NCBI GenBank assembly: GCA_019414565.1
Contig: DXLU01000018.1
Location: forward strand, 1 to 64,000
Length of the DNA: 64,000 nucleotides
Direction: 5' to 3'
Source: Collinsella sp.
Lineage (GTDB): Bacteria > Actinomycetota > Coriobacteriia > Coriobacteriales > Coriobacteriaceae
The notes beneath the pieces were generated by a model. It was given only the letters and a program-made list of their open reading frames with translations, did no database searches and had not been told where the DNA came from. Every line of letters begins with the position of its first letter. The first letter of the stretch is position 1. A program made the translations under genes and the position numbers. Positions 24,783 through 33,584 of this stretch are shown here, piece by piece.

Positions 24783-25520
24783 TTAGCGACTCATAGCGAT
24801 GGCAATGCCAATAACCGTGATAACCACGGGGATCGCAAGCGATGCGAACACAATCCCGGCAAAAAGGCCTACCACCACCGCGCACACGACGATGACCAGT
24901 GCTGTGGGCACAAGCGCGAGCAGAGGAGTAACCACGCAGGCAGATGCAAAGCGAAGCCCGTGGAACAAGCACTCATGAGGGAATAAAGCCTTGAGAACTC
25001 CTTCGACAATTCGCCACTCGACAATCGTTCCGACTGTTAAGACAACAGCCCAAAGCAGATAATCATTGGCGCGGGAATCCGAAGCCATCTTTCCGGTAAC
25101 GCCAGCCCACCAATCAAATGCGGCGGCACAGCCCAGCAAACAGACGATCGCGCAGACGACGGATGCAAATGCGCCCGCACCCTCAATTGCACCGAGCAGC
25201 TCGCACATGTCGGATTCGCGCTCTCCCGTTAACAGCACAATCCATTTGTGGGCAAGCGCCGCAACGACCGCCACGCCCAGCACAACCCAGTACGCCCTAA
25301 ACGCCACCAGGCGCCACGAATGGAGCGGAATCACCGTGTTGCCCTCGCCAATCTCGAACATAAAGCCGCCGAGCCACGTCGTCAGCAAGCACATCATGTC
25401 GACGGCGACAACGTACAGCACAACCGCAAAGAGGGTTTGCAGAATCATGCCGAAAATATTCACTGTTGTTGGCTTCTTGAGAGCGTCTGGCTCGATCCTA
25501 TACGTGTCGTATCCGTTCAT
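24783..25520 (-). CDS. Multi-pass membrane protein (245 aa), first gene of the layer A operon
   Basis: Five to six predicted membrane helices: about 24-48, 70-88, 113-135, 152-170 and two overlapping at 190-243, ending VVITVIGIAIAMSR. The N-terminus is hydrophilic and cytoplasmic by charge. No enzymatic motif seen and no family recognised. It is the promoter-proximal gene of the operon that continues with the 68-residue membrane protein, the ClpX-like ATPase, the helicase-nuclease and the PIWI-like protein, and is divergent from the HsdS-like gene 270 bases away. A membrane effector or anchor role would fit many defence systems but is not shown by sequence. Confidence 0.75.
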   Translation of the reverse strand: MNGYDTYRIEPDALKKPTTVNIFGMILQTLFAVVLYVVAVDMMCLLTTWLGGFMFEIGEGNTVIPLHSWRLVAFRAYWVVLGVAVVAALAHKWIVLLTGERESDMCELLGAIEGAGAFASVVCAIVCLLGCAAAFDWWAGVTGKMASDSRANDYLLWAVVLTVGTIVEWRIVEGVLKALFPHECLFHGLRFASACVVTPLLALVPTALVIVVCAVVVGLFAGIVFASLAIPVVITVIGIAIAMSR

Positions 25521-25789
25521 TAGCTGTCCTTTCGTTGCTGAAACAACTAGTTGGTTTATCCACTGTAGCTTGATACAACTAGGAGATATGCAAATCTCTT
25601 AGTGTTAGTATCTAGCGAAATATTACCCAATGCGTACGGCCTCATACGCACCATTCGATTTTTTTCTTTTTCATTTGAGTGCCCCGTCTGAAAAACGCCG
25701 CAACTGCTCTTCTTGTAGACTGAAGGCAATTGAGCCGCGACGGGCCAGTCAGCGAACCGCGCAATATAGGGAATATGCAGGAGGTGCGC
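25521..25789. promoter_or_regulatory. Divergent control region of layer A
   Basis: An AT-rich gap between two divergent genes. It contains the 10-bp palindrome CAACTAGTTG (25544-25553) and a half copy ACAACTAG (25575-25582) close to the minus-strand start, a layout suited to a repressor. The plus-strand gene has AGGAGG six bases before its ATG. No clear -10/-35 set was identified. Confidence 0.45.
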
Positions 25790-27433
25790 ATGCTCAAAAC
25801 TAAAGCAGAATTTGCAACTCTTCGCTTAAACGAAGATCTCAAGCCATATATGAGCCGATATCTATCGGATCTTGTGTCTCATATGGTCGAGAAATATCAG
25901 CCTTCGTCGAGAACGAAAAGGCTCATTGAACTGTGCTGTCGCGATTTTGAGTTTTCGAGCGAGCACGTCGATGGCCCCTCGTGGTCTGTTTTGGGGATTG
26001 ACCTCAAGCGACCTTCGGCCGCCTCGTTTGAGTTTGAGGACCGCGTTTACAACGAAGCAACCGACGAATGGGATTATGTGCCCGCTTGCGTTTGCAAAAA
26101 CCGAGTCAAAGTCCCGACGTCGACGTTTACTGCCATCGAAGAGAATATCTTTTTATACGACTACGAGCAGGACGCAGCCTCTCACACGTACGAATCAGCA
26201 CTCATTTACTGCAGGCCCCCCGAGCTACGACCGCTATCCCAATTCCCGGCATCTATCGATGCGGCAAATGCGCGAGTCCTGGATTTCCTCAGAACGCGCT
26301 CGAAGCAGCTGCAACGCAGCGCAGGCATCCCCGATCTGCTTTCGGTCACTGAGTGGTACTACATCTTTCTTGCGGCATCCATTGCCTGCTCTCAGTCCCA
26401 TGCCACGGCCGTCATTCAGATTTCGGACCGTCTGTTCAATCTGGCGCGAGCCGTAGATGGACGTCGCCTTCTTTGTGACCTCGGCCTGCTAAAGAGCATT
26501 GTGCTTCTTCCCAACACCATTGCCAAAAAGGCCGAGGGTCGCGCGCTGCTCTTTATTGGCGACGGCGAGCCCAATGATCCGTATTTCCTTTTTGACGGCA
26601 GGAGCTTTGACGACAAGCAAATGACCGATGAGATTCTGCACCAGCTCCTCGATTCCGTCGACCGAGCCTACGGCGATCAAAAGAATCCAGTCTATTGGCA
26701 TCGGCTCGAGGATCAGGGCAACGGCATCTATCCCCTATTACCCAATACAAAGAGCGGATCGTTCGACGAGAGAATGTTCATCCCCCTTGGGTCGCTAGCG
26801 CCAATCTACCGCGGCACCGCCCGCAGCGTTGTAACCAAACTGCCCGAATCAGATCCGACAGACAGTTACCAACAGCACGACTGCTACTACCTGTCGCTAA
26901 AGCATCTTCATGATGGCGCAATCATTGCCGCAGAAGATGTACTTGAGCGTGTCCCCGATACAGATATCTACGATGTAAGCCGTGTAGACTACGAAGATTT
27001 TCGGAAGGCCAAACCGATCGACGCCCGCGAGGCGAGCCTTCTCATATCACGCGTCGGGCCTCCATTCAAGCTTGCCCTCATCACGCCAGGCCACTTTTCT
27101 GTCGGTTCTGAGCGCCCCGTGGAGCGCGGTCTTTTGTTTGAGAGCATTGTCCCCTGCGACGCCATGTTCTGCGCTACCTTTGAGGACGAGCTGCTTGCCC
27201 AGTTTGTCCTGGCATACCTGTCGTCCGATGAGGGGCAGAAGAAACTGGCGGACACCTCGCACGGAGACGCGCTTGTGCAACTTGCCCCAATGGACCTGCG
27301 AAGCATGACCGTGCCTGTTCCCGGGCGAGCGGAGCAGGAGCGCTACGCGCTAGAGTACGAAGCAAAGCAGCGCGCCTACGAGGACGCCCTTAAGCAGGCG
27401 GAACATTACGCTGCGAGCAAGGGAACGATGTAG
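25790..27433 (+). CDS. HsdM-like (inactive) / HsdS-like fusion protein A
   Basis: 547 residues. The N-terminal ~300 residues resemble the C-terminal part of a type I/N6-adenine methyltransferase subunit (ATAVIQISDRLFN ... LLCDLGLLKSIVLLPNTIAKKAEGRALLFIG), but no SAM motif or NPPY/DPPY catalytic motif is visible. The rest reads as a single HsdS-type target-recognition unit (FIPLGSLAPIYRG ... LKLALITPGHF-type segments, then a long helix ending the protein). It is thus likely a DNA-binding specificity protein without methylation. It is divergent from the layer A operon and paralogous in layout to 45418-46857. The ATG at 25790 has AGGAGG; the frame upstream to 25730 is not needed. It is followed by a perfect hairpin. 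Confidence 0.75.
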   Translation: MLKTKAEFATLRLNEDLKPYMSRYLSDLVSHMVEKYQPSSRTKRLIELCCRDFEFSSEHVDGPSWSVLGIDLKRPSAASFEFEDRVYNEATDEWDYVPACVCKNRVKVPTSTFTAIEENIFLYDYEQDAASHTYESALIYCRPPELRPLSQFPASIDAANARVLDFLRTRSKQLQRSAGIPDLLSVTEWYYIFLAASIACSQSHATAVIQISDRLFNLARAVDGRRLLCDLGLLKSIVLLPNTIAKKAEGRALLFIGDGEPNDPYFLFDGRSFDDKQMTDEILHQLLDSVDRAYGDQKNPVYWHRLEDQGNGIYPLLPNTKSGSFDERMFIPLGSLAPIYRGTARSVVTKLPESDPTDSYQQHDCYYLSLKHLHDGAIIAAEDVLERVPDTDIYDVSRVDYEDFRKAKPIDAREASLLISRVGPPFKLALITPGHFSVGSERPVERGLLFESIVPCDAMFCATFEDELLAQFVLAYLSSDEGQKKLADTSHGDALVQLAPMDLRSMTVPVPGRAEQERYALEYEAKQRAYEDALKQAEHYAASKGTM

Positions 27434-27444
27434 CGACCGAGGCC

Positions 27445-27478
27445 GGCAGACTGTCCGGACTTTTGCCGACAGTCTGCC
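27445..27478. terminator. Bidirectional hairpin between convergent genes
   Basis: GGCAGACTGTC and GACAGTCTGCC form a perfect 11-bp stem around a 12-base loop, between the stop of the HsdS-like gene and the minus-strand gene ending at 27506. No strong T-run. Confidence 0.65.
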
Positions 27479-27505
27479 GATCAGGCACGCCGTTCAGCGC
27501 AGCAG

Positions 27506-28126
27506 CTAGAGATCCTCAACAGACTTCGAACTGGCTTTGGCCGCCTCTTCGCCCGCGATCAGGTCCTTAACCGTTATATACGCACTGTACGTAGCATCCT
27601 CGATCTTTTCCAAAACATCATCAGGGTCGCAAGTGCCCCAAGTTTCTTCGAGGACTCGAGCCAATCCCCAAGCAGCGCTGAGCAGGACGTCAACGTCCTT
27701 TAGATCTAAATGATCGACCGTAAAGGGATAGTCCGCGCACTCCAGTAGATACGTGTCAACTGCGCCAATTGCCTCAGCCACGTATGGCTCAAGATCGCAA
27801 TGGGGTTGGAGGGCGCACAGCGACTTGTGCGGATCGGTCGGCTCGATCCAATACAGCGTTGTCGCATCCTCGCATTTCTCGAGCGGATAACGCTCAACCG
27901 CCTTCTCCCAACTTTCATACCAAGGATCGGCATCGCCGTCCGTCATCGACCCGCAAAGATCAATCGCCGCAGAAACAGTCGCACACGAGCATCTATAACT
28001 GGCGCCTTTCCTAAAATCATCATTGAGCTCGTCGTCGCCAGACAGCCTCGCCTCCATGATCAGAAACGGGCCGTCATCATCTGTAATGCTCATGGGATAG
28101 TTGTCACATTCGTAGTACGGATACAT
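27506..28126 (-). CDS. Acidic hypothetical protein (206 aa)
   Basis: Strongly acidic, with many Asp/Glu and several Cys (YYECDNYP, RCSCATVSAAIDLCG, TTLYWIEP). It has no membrane segment and no recognised family. GGAG lies five to six bases before the ATG at 28126; the longer frame is rejected. It is 28 bases downstream of the 108-residue gene, so the two form an operon, divergent from the 721-residue zinc-motif protein. Strong acidity in a defence island invites the idea of an immunity or DNA-mimic role, but there is no direct evidence. Confidence 0.65.
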   Translation of the reverse strand: MYPYYECDNYPMSITDDDGPFLIMEARLSGDDELNDDFRKGASYRCSCATVSAAIDLCGSMTDGDADPWYESWEKAVERYPLEKCEDATTLYWIEPTDPHKSLCALQPHCDLEPYVAEAIGAVDTYLLECADYPFTVDHLDLKDVDVLLSAAWGLARVLEETWGTCDPDDVLEKIEDATYSAYITVKDLIAGEEAAKASSKSVEDL

Positions 28127-28154
28127 TTTGTCTCCAATCAACCGTTCGGTCACA

Positions 28155-28481
28155 TTAACAAGCAATATCAAAACCGCGCTCACGCGGAGGGTTGTCGTCC
28201 TCGATCCATTCGAGCCCGTCGTTCTCATCGATTCCGGCATCGGGGACTGACGACCATCTGAACTCGAAACCAAGCTGGTCAAGCTCATCGACTCGCTCAC
28301 TGATTACTCCGTACGCATCCAACGCATTCTCGAAATCCTCCGAAGACACATAGCCGCGCTCGCACTGCCTGCGCATCTGATGCAAGCGACCCATGGCGGC
28401 GGCGATAATCTCGCGAAGAGCGATAACCTCGCGCTCGCATACATCAATGTTTCCTTCGTTGAGCTCGATGCGATCGGACAT
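28155..28481 (-). CDS. Small acidic helical protein (108 aa)
   Basis: Predicted mostly helical: IELNEGNIDVCEREVIALRE, then a long helix with QMRRQCERGY, a DFENALDAYGVISERVDELD helix and an acidic tail rich in Trp/Glu/Asp. An excellent ribosome-binding site (AGGGAGG) precedes the ATG at 28481. It is the first gene of the two-gene operon with 27506-28126. No relative recognised. The heptad-like spacing would allow oligomerisation. Confidence 0.65.
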   Translation of the reverse strand: MSDRIELNEGNIDVCEREVIALREIIAAAMGRLHQMRRQCERGYVSSEDFENALDAYGVISERVDELDQLGFEFRWSSVPDAGIDENDGLEWIEDDNPPRERGFDIAC

Positions 28482-28590
28482 AACGGCCTCCCTGGTTTTA
28501 ACCCTTTTCGCTTGACTCCATTGAACAACCGCAAACAGCCGCGTAATATGACTTTTATCGCGTTTTAAATTTTGGCTGTTTGGAGCATCA

Positions 28591-30756
28591 ATGCATAAGT
28601 CCGAAAAAGAAGCATTTAGCTGGGGTTTTGAGGCTGGTTTTCTTCGCTCCCCTGTCAATCCCCGTATGCTACTTCTTAACAGGACGCCGGAGATTGATTG
28701 TGCCGGCGACGGAAACACATCCGGCAATGCAAGCGCATGGAGTCTCGTCTCCATAGCCAACGACCTATTGCGCGTCGACTTAAGCTCGCTTTTCAACGAA
28801 ATCGGGGGGCACTTTCGTAAGCGAGCAAACCAGCGCTTTTATATTGATTTGCAGAACGCCATGCGCCAGTCCTCTGCTGCTCTCCACCATGCGCAACACG
28901 CTTCGATAGACTGTGCAGCCGAGCAAGACTATGACGATCGGCTCGATCCAGACGATCCCGACCAAGAGCCCACCCAAGCAGAATTGAACGAAGCTGAAAT
29001 CGCTATCAACCTTCAAAAACAAAAGGAACGCGACCTCGATTTCTTTGCTCCGATATTCGACAAAGCCATTACAAGCCATGCACACGGAGAGATTTCCGGC
29101 ATGGCCAGATATCTCCTTAAAAATGTCTGTAGACAGTGTGTCATGAACATCACGGCGATTCCCGACTATCGCTATTACAGCTGCTGGATAAACAACAACG
29201 CTATTGAGTGCGACGAGATCAACCGCCTGTACCGCGCGGTGATTACAACATCGGACCAACTCAACAAGCAAGAAATGGCGTCCCTCTTCAGCTCCTATCT
29301 CCAGCTCGAGTCGAACGACATGAGCATTAACGCTACCAACGGCGAGACCAATCTAACAGCACCGGTGCCGTATGACCGCGACAATCCTATACGCAACTTT
29401 CCCAAGGCGAAATCTCAGATAGAAACAGCTTGCGTCTGCACCAATATCGATCTCTTTCGAGCGCTTCTCATTGTTTTTTATCAGGAATGTCTGGAGCTTA
29501 CCCCGCTGCTTAAAAACACCGAGGCACCTAGCCTGCTCGCGCAAAACGAAGAGTTTTTCCCAGCCGCCATCAAAACAAGCGACCCGCGACAATTTCGATT
29601 ATTCGATGAGCAGCTGCCGGCAATCATCCGCTTTGGCGAAGCTTTTGTATACGCAGCCAAAAAACACTTGCCCGGAAACGAAACGGCCCAAAAGCTCGAA
29701 GAGCATTTGAATGGAATAAAGCGCATGAACAGCGCCCCCTTTATGCAGGCGTTTCGTAAAAACTATCTCGAAGCTATGCGCGAGAACCAGATCTTCGCAA
29801 ATGGAGACTTCCATACGCATGCAGAGCTTAACGACCAGGAAAACCTCAATAGGCTCGTTGGGCTTCAAGCCGTTATTTCAAAGGCAGGAGAGCTCTACTT
29901 CACCGAAGAGGAATGGTCCTTTGCAAGCCTTTATGCCCGCATCCTTCACGAGCTGCTGCTGTGCGGCATTATGCCGATAGCATGCCAAACCTGCGGTTCG
30001 CTCTTTTTTCCGACCGGTCCTAACAGCAAGTACTGCGATCGATATAACGCGGCGACCAAGCTCTATTGCAACCCGCGCTTTAACGCCAAGAAGCATCTTG
30101 GTCGTAAATCGCCCCGCGATGTCGCGCTTAATATACAGAGAAAGACCGAAACGGCATATGAAAAGGGCCTAACGGATTGTGCCCACTATTTTGAGCGCCT
30201 CGGCAGCTTTGTCCTCGATGGTCTTGGCCCAGCATACCAAGCGAACGACCTCATTTCCGATGAGCTCTATAGGACGTGGCTGTCTATCGTCAACCAGCCC
30301 AATTGTAGAGCGAAAATCAAGCGGCCGGATAGGCTCGAGTATCCATACCCCGTGCTGTGGTACGGATTTGTCCGCGATGGCAATCGGTATGTACAAGTCG
30401 AGTTTCCTGGAGCCGAGTACCCGACGCTTTTTGAATGTTTGAGCCAGCTCGCCGAAAGCCCACAATCAAAGTGCACGCTGAAGCACAAGGGACCCGGCGA
30501 GCACCCATACAGCTCATGGCTTATCAAGTTATACGAGTTGTTGGAGATCATTGCGCAAATTAATAGCGCCGACCAGGTGGCAAAGCCCATTCCATTGCTT
30601 GGAATAGATAGGGACGATTGTGTCTCGACCGACCCGACCGCCCAAGGCACACGGAGCGCGCCCGACGCATGCGTCTACAGCACCGGCACGATAGATAGCC
30701 TTAGCTTTACCGTGTATACGAAGGGATATGACCCGGAAAAGCGGGAACGAGCCTGA
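28591..30756 (+). CDS. 721-aa protein with a CxxC...YC zinc motif (DUF6076-like) and possible HicB-like tail
   Basis: A large soluble protein from an AT-richer stretch than its neighbours. The middle is helical. At about 468-500 it carries CQTCGSLFFPTGPNSKYCD, a metal-ligand pattern (C-x2-C-x14-C) that resembles DUF6076-type zinc motifs. Near the C-terminus, YPVLWYGFVRDGNRYVQVEF (about 588-607) followed by PGAEYPTLFE resembles the short beta sheet of HicB antitoxins. Both calls are pattern-based. The ATG at 28591 has TTTGGAG upstream. No HicA-type partner is next to it. It is divergent from the small acidic operon. Confidence 0.65.
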   Translation: MHKSEKEAFSWGFEAGFLRSPVNPRMLLLNRTPEIDCAGDGNTSGNASAWSLVSIANDLLRVDLSSLFNEIGGHFRKRANQRFYIDLQNAMRQSSAALHHAQHASIDCAAEQDYDDRLDPDDPDQEPTQAELNEAEIAINLQKQKERDLDFFAPIFDKAITSHAHGEISGMARYLLKNVCRQCVMNITAIPDYRYYSCWINNNAIECDEINRLYRAVITTSDQLNKQEMASLFSSYLQLESNDMSINATNGETNLTAPVPYDRDNPIRNFPKAKSQIETACVCTNIDLFRALLIVFYQECLELTPLLKNTEAPSLLAQNEEFFPAAIKTSDPRQFRLFDEQLPAIIRFGEAFVYAAKKHLPGNETAQKLEEHLNGIKRMNSAPFMQAFRKNYLEAMRENQIFANGDFHTHAELNDQENLNRLVGLQAVISKAGELYFTEEEWSFASLYARILHELLLCGIMPIACQTCGSLFFPTGPNSKYCDRYNAATKLYCNPRFNAKKHLGRKSPRDVALNIQRKTETAYEKGLTDCAHYFERLGSFVLDGLGPAYQANDLISDELYRTWLSIVNQPNCRAKIKRPDRLEYPYPVLWYGFVRDGNRYVQVEFPGAEYPTLFECLSQLAESPQSKCTLKHKGPGEHPYSSWLIKLYELLEIIAQINSADQVAKPIPLLGIDRDDCVSTDPTAQGTRSAPDACVYSTGTIDSLSFTVYTKGYDPEKRERA

Positions 30757-30840
30757 TGTAGCGGCTTCGAGCGAAGCCGCCGGTCACGGGGTGGCACCGG
30801 GGCGCGGACGCCGCGGGCCATTGGGAGCAACCCTCCTCCG

Positions 30841-31089
30841 CTACCTGCGCGACGTGGCAGCGCCGCTGCGTCGTCCCTGTCGCCGAACATCGTCCTGAAG
30901 GCGCGGGCGGGTGTCCATGAACAGCCGCGCCCGCACTAGCCTGGGGGACAGCCGCCCCGCCACCAGCAGTGCGCCGGCACGCCTCGGCACCGCCAGGGTC
31001 TCCGCCTCCACGGGCAGGGCAACTTTCTCGATGACCTCGGCAGAGCACACGCCCGACAGGTCAACCCCGTTGTAGACGATTGGCCTCAT
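30841..31089 (-). pseudogene. Remnant of a phage distal-tail-type gene
   Basis: An 82-codon frame begins MRPIVYNGVDLSGVCSAEVI and continues with PRRAGALLVAGRLSPRL, the style of the N-terminus of siphophage tail-component proteins, then degenerates into arginine-rich sequence and stops, consistent with a frameshift. It is GC-rich compared with the flanking defence genes. No other phage gene is nearby. It is an isolated relic, perhaps a scar of prophage decay at the island insertion point. Confidence 0.5.
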
Positions 31090-31145
31090 GCGTTGCCCCT
31101 CGCGCGCCCGTAGGTGTTACCGCTACTCTGAAAATGACCAGATGA

Positions 31146-33581
31146 TCACCCAACAATCTTTGGCGAGTGGGGGCTGAACGCATCGTTGCCGTTCTGTTCA
31201 TCCACCGCCCTGCGCCCCAGGCTTAAGGGTTCTGCCGCGTCATCTTCCACCCGCACGGACAGGACATAGTAGAAGTCGGCACCCTGATTCCCACGATCCC
31301 GCACGTAGCCAAGGTCGGCCAGGCGGTCGGCCAGCTCGTCCCTCGAAACCAGCTCATTCGAGGTTATGCGACACGCCACAGGCTCGATCTCGTAGGTGTT
31401 CGTCTGGCTTATGGCGTTCCGATAGAAGCGGAACCACGACGTGCGGAAGAGATCCTTATGGTGCGAGTAGACATGCCCGTCCTTAATGGCATAGAAGTAG
31501 AAGAGAAAGCGCCCGCCCTTGCGGAGCCTGCCGCTGCTTTCGAGAAAGTGATAGTAGTCATCGGGAGAGTCCCCTCGAATGTAGCCAATCACGAACGATT
31601 CGCCACCATGCCCGTAGGAGTCGCTATCCGTCTTGCCCGCGCTTGGAGGCTCAGCCACAACCATTTCGGTGAAGTAGCTCAGCCGGTTCAGCCGCGTATT
31701 GCTTGCCGTGTTCTCGCCGATGACCTTCTCTATGAAATCGCGCAACGCATTCTCTGCCGTCCTGCTGATGCTCGGCTTCATGGCGAAAGCGCCGACACCC
31801 GGCAAAATCTCCTCGAAGAGCCGGAATTGGCCCTTCTCGCCCGTTTCGCCCGACCCCGGATAAAGCACGTAGCTGCCAACCGTGCGCCGTATCGCGTCGT
31901 TGTACGTGTGCATCTTCAGCAGGTCACCGCGCTTGTAGGTGTTCGTGGTGGAGGCCGCCTTCTCCTCGTTAAGTTCCTCGCGCTCTGCCTCCTCGGTGCC
32001 CACATCCTTGCCGACAAGCCCCGTCAAGTCGGTGATGCGGTACTTGGCGTCGAAGTGGACGAATGCAACAGCTCCATCTTGCACTGCGGCTCGCTCGTTT
32101 GTATAAGCATCCGGGAATATCGCGAGCGTGTAGTCGGGTCTGAACGGTCTCGAGTACGAACCCTCGTAACGAGTGGCATGAAAGTCACGGGGCGAGAAGG
32201 TGCGGTTGTAGTAGAGGTTTACCTTCGCGCCGCACTGCGCAATCTGGAATGACTGGCAGGAGCGTACGCCCTGCTTGAGGGATATTGACAGCCCACCGTC
32301 GGGATTCGTCCCGATAAATGGGTGGTCATCGGTGCTTATCGGCTCGCACCCCTCGATCCCCCTTACGATGTCGTACAGCTCAAAGAAGATCCAGTACTCG
32401 TAGAGGAGGGCCACATTCTTCGATTCGCCCTCGTAGATGTCATCCTTGCCCTTCCAGTCGAGCTGCAGCGCCATATCGAGCATGGAATATGCGAAGAAGA
32501 TCTGCGAGTATCCCTCGCGCTTCTGCAACACCTGGTTGTTCTGAGGCATCATCTGCAGGGTGCCGACATCGTCGAAGAAGGCGTCGCTGAGTATCGTATC
32601 CAGCATGGCGTGCAGCGCGGCGGCTTCGCGATAACACTCCGTCTGCCGAGTATCGCCCTTCTCGGCATCCAGGACAGTCATCAGAGAGGTGCAGATCCGG
32701 TCAATCTCATGCAGGGCAAATTTCACAAACCGATTGGCGGGCGTGTCGAGCAGGTCGTACTTGCGCGTGACGCTGACCATCTGGGGGAGGTAAACGCCTC
32801 CCGCATCGCCGCCGCAGTTCAAGCGCGTCCACATCCGGCTGTTCGAGAAGGGGTTCGTATAAAACCTCCGGGACGGCATGCCAGCCCCAACCGACCGCAG
32901 CTCGTCCTCGTGATCCAGCGTCCTATCAGGGTTCCTCTTTATCGCCTCGAAGAGGGCTTGGAGGTTCGGTTCGTAGCAGAACTGCCGCAGGAAGACGAAC
33001 TGCTCAAGCAGCGTCTCGCGATTCTCGTCGGCTTGCTTGTAAACGTTCGACGTGGAGCCCGAGTAGTCAAGGAGCAGTGCAGCGCACCTTGCGGCAAGCT
33101 CCTCGGTGAGCTCGATGTAATCGTCTTCATAGCCAATCTTGAGCGGGACGACTTCGAACTGTAGCATCGGCGCATCAGCTTCCTCGCCGAATCGAATCCT
33201 CGAACGCCCGAGATAGTTCACGAACTGGAAGGTGACACTATTGCCGTTTCTGTCGCACCTGATATTCTTGCCTTCGTTTTGGAACGAGGCGCGAGGATGC
33301 AGGCCACCATCAGGGGTCCGCTCGTATTCGAGCACATAACATGTGGTTTCGTTGATTCGAAGCGTGGGACTCCCGTCAAGACCGTCCTTGACGGCGAAGG
33401 CTGGTGTTGAACCAGCGCCATTCTGGGATGCTTCCGGCTTGAGACCGAAACACGTCAGCCCGGTTAGCCCGGTCTGCTGTTCCTCGTCCCAATCGACTCG
33501 GTCATGCGCACCGCTCTGGTAGAGCCTGGCTATTGTTCTTCCATCCGCTGCAAAGCGGATTGCGCCGATGCTGCCGTCCAT
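31146..33581 (-). CDS. DUF2357-domain restriction nuclease subunit (R2, McrC-like role)
   Basis: 811 residues, the usual size for DUF2357 partners of McrB-type ATPases. The nuclease core is PD-(D/E)xK-like: RPDYTLAIFP (about 484-493) then VAFVHFDAKYRI (about 502-513), with Asp and D-A-K as the likely metal and catalytic residues. The C-terminal ~135 residues (FLESSGRL ... FSPHSPKIVG) form a separate module that is duplicated, inverted, at 38151-38562. It starts 3 bases after the McrB-like stop. Family knowledge: in LlaJI and BsuMI systems this subunit cleaves DNA under the control of the AAA+ partner. Confidence 0.88.
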   Translation of the reverse strand: MDGSIGAIRFAADGRTIARLYQSGAHDRVDWDEEQQTGLTGLTCFGLKPEASQNGAGSTPAFAVKDGLDGSPTLRINETTCYVLEYERTPDGGLHPRASFQNEGKNIRCDRNGNSVTFQFVNYLGRSRIRFGEEADAPMLQFEVVPLKIGYEDDYIELTEELAARCAALLLDYSGSTSNVYKQADENRETLLEQFVFLRQFCYEPNLQALFEAIKRNPDRTLDHEDELRSVGAGMPSRRFYTNPFSNSRMWTRLNCGGDAGGVYLPQMVSVTRKYDLLDTPANRFVKFALHEIDRICTSLMTVLDAEKGDTRQTECYREAAALHAMLDTILSDAFFDDVGTLQMMPQNNQVLQKREGYSQIFFAYSMLDMALQLDWKGKDDIYEGESKNVALLYEYWIFFELYDIVRGIEGCEPISTDDHPFIGTNPDGGLSISLKQGVRSCQSFQIAQCGAKVNLYYNRTFSPRDFHATRYEGSYSRPFRPDYTLAIFPDAYTNERAAVQDGAVAFVHFDAKYRITDLTGLVGKDVGTEEAEREELNEEKAASTTNTYKRGDLLKMHTYNDAIRRTVGSYVLYPGSGETGEKGQFRLFEEILPGVGAFAMKPSISRTAENALRDFIEKVIGENTASNTRLNRLSYFTEMVVAEPPSAGKTDSDSYGHGGESFVIGYIRGDSPDDYYHFLESSGRLRKGGRFLFYFYAIKDGHVYSHHKDLFRTSWFRFYRNAISQTNTYEIEPVACRITSNELVSRDELADRLADLGYVRDRGNQGADFYYVLSVRVEDDAAEPLSLGRRAVDEQNGNDAFSPHSPKIVG

Positions 33582-33584
33582 AGG

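Noticed and set aside
22663..24786. 707-codon plus-strand frame across the ClpX-like gene
   Set aside because: Low-complexity, motif-free product; the minus-strand AAA+ protein explains the region.
28591..30756. HicAB toxin-antitoxin pair
   Set aside because: Only a weak HicB-like segment at the end of a 721-residue protein; no HicA-type gene adjacent.
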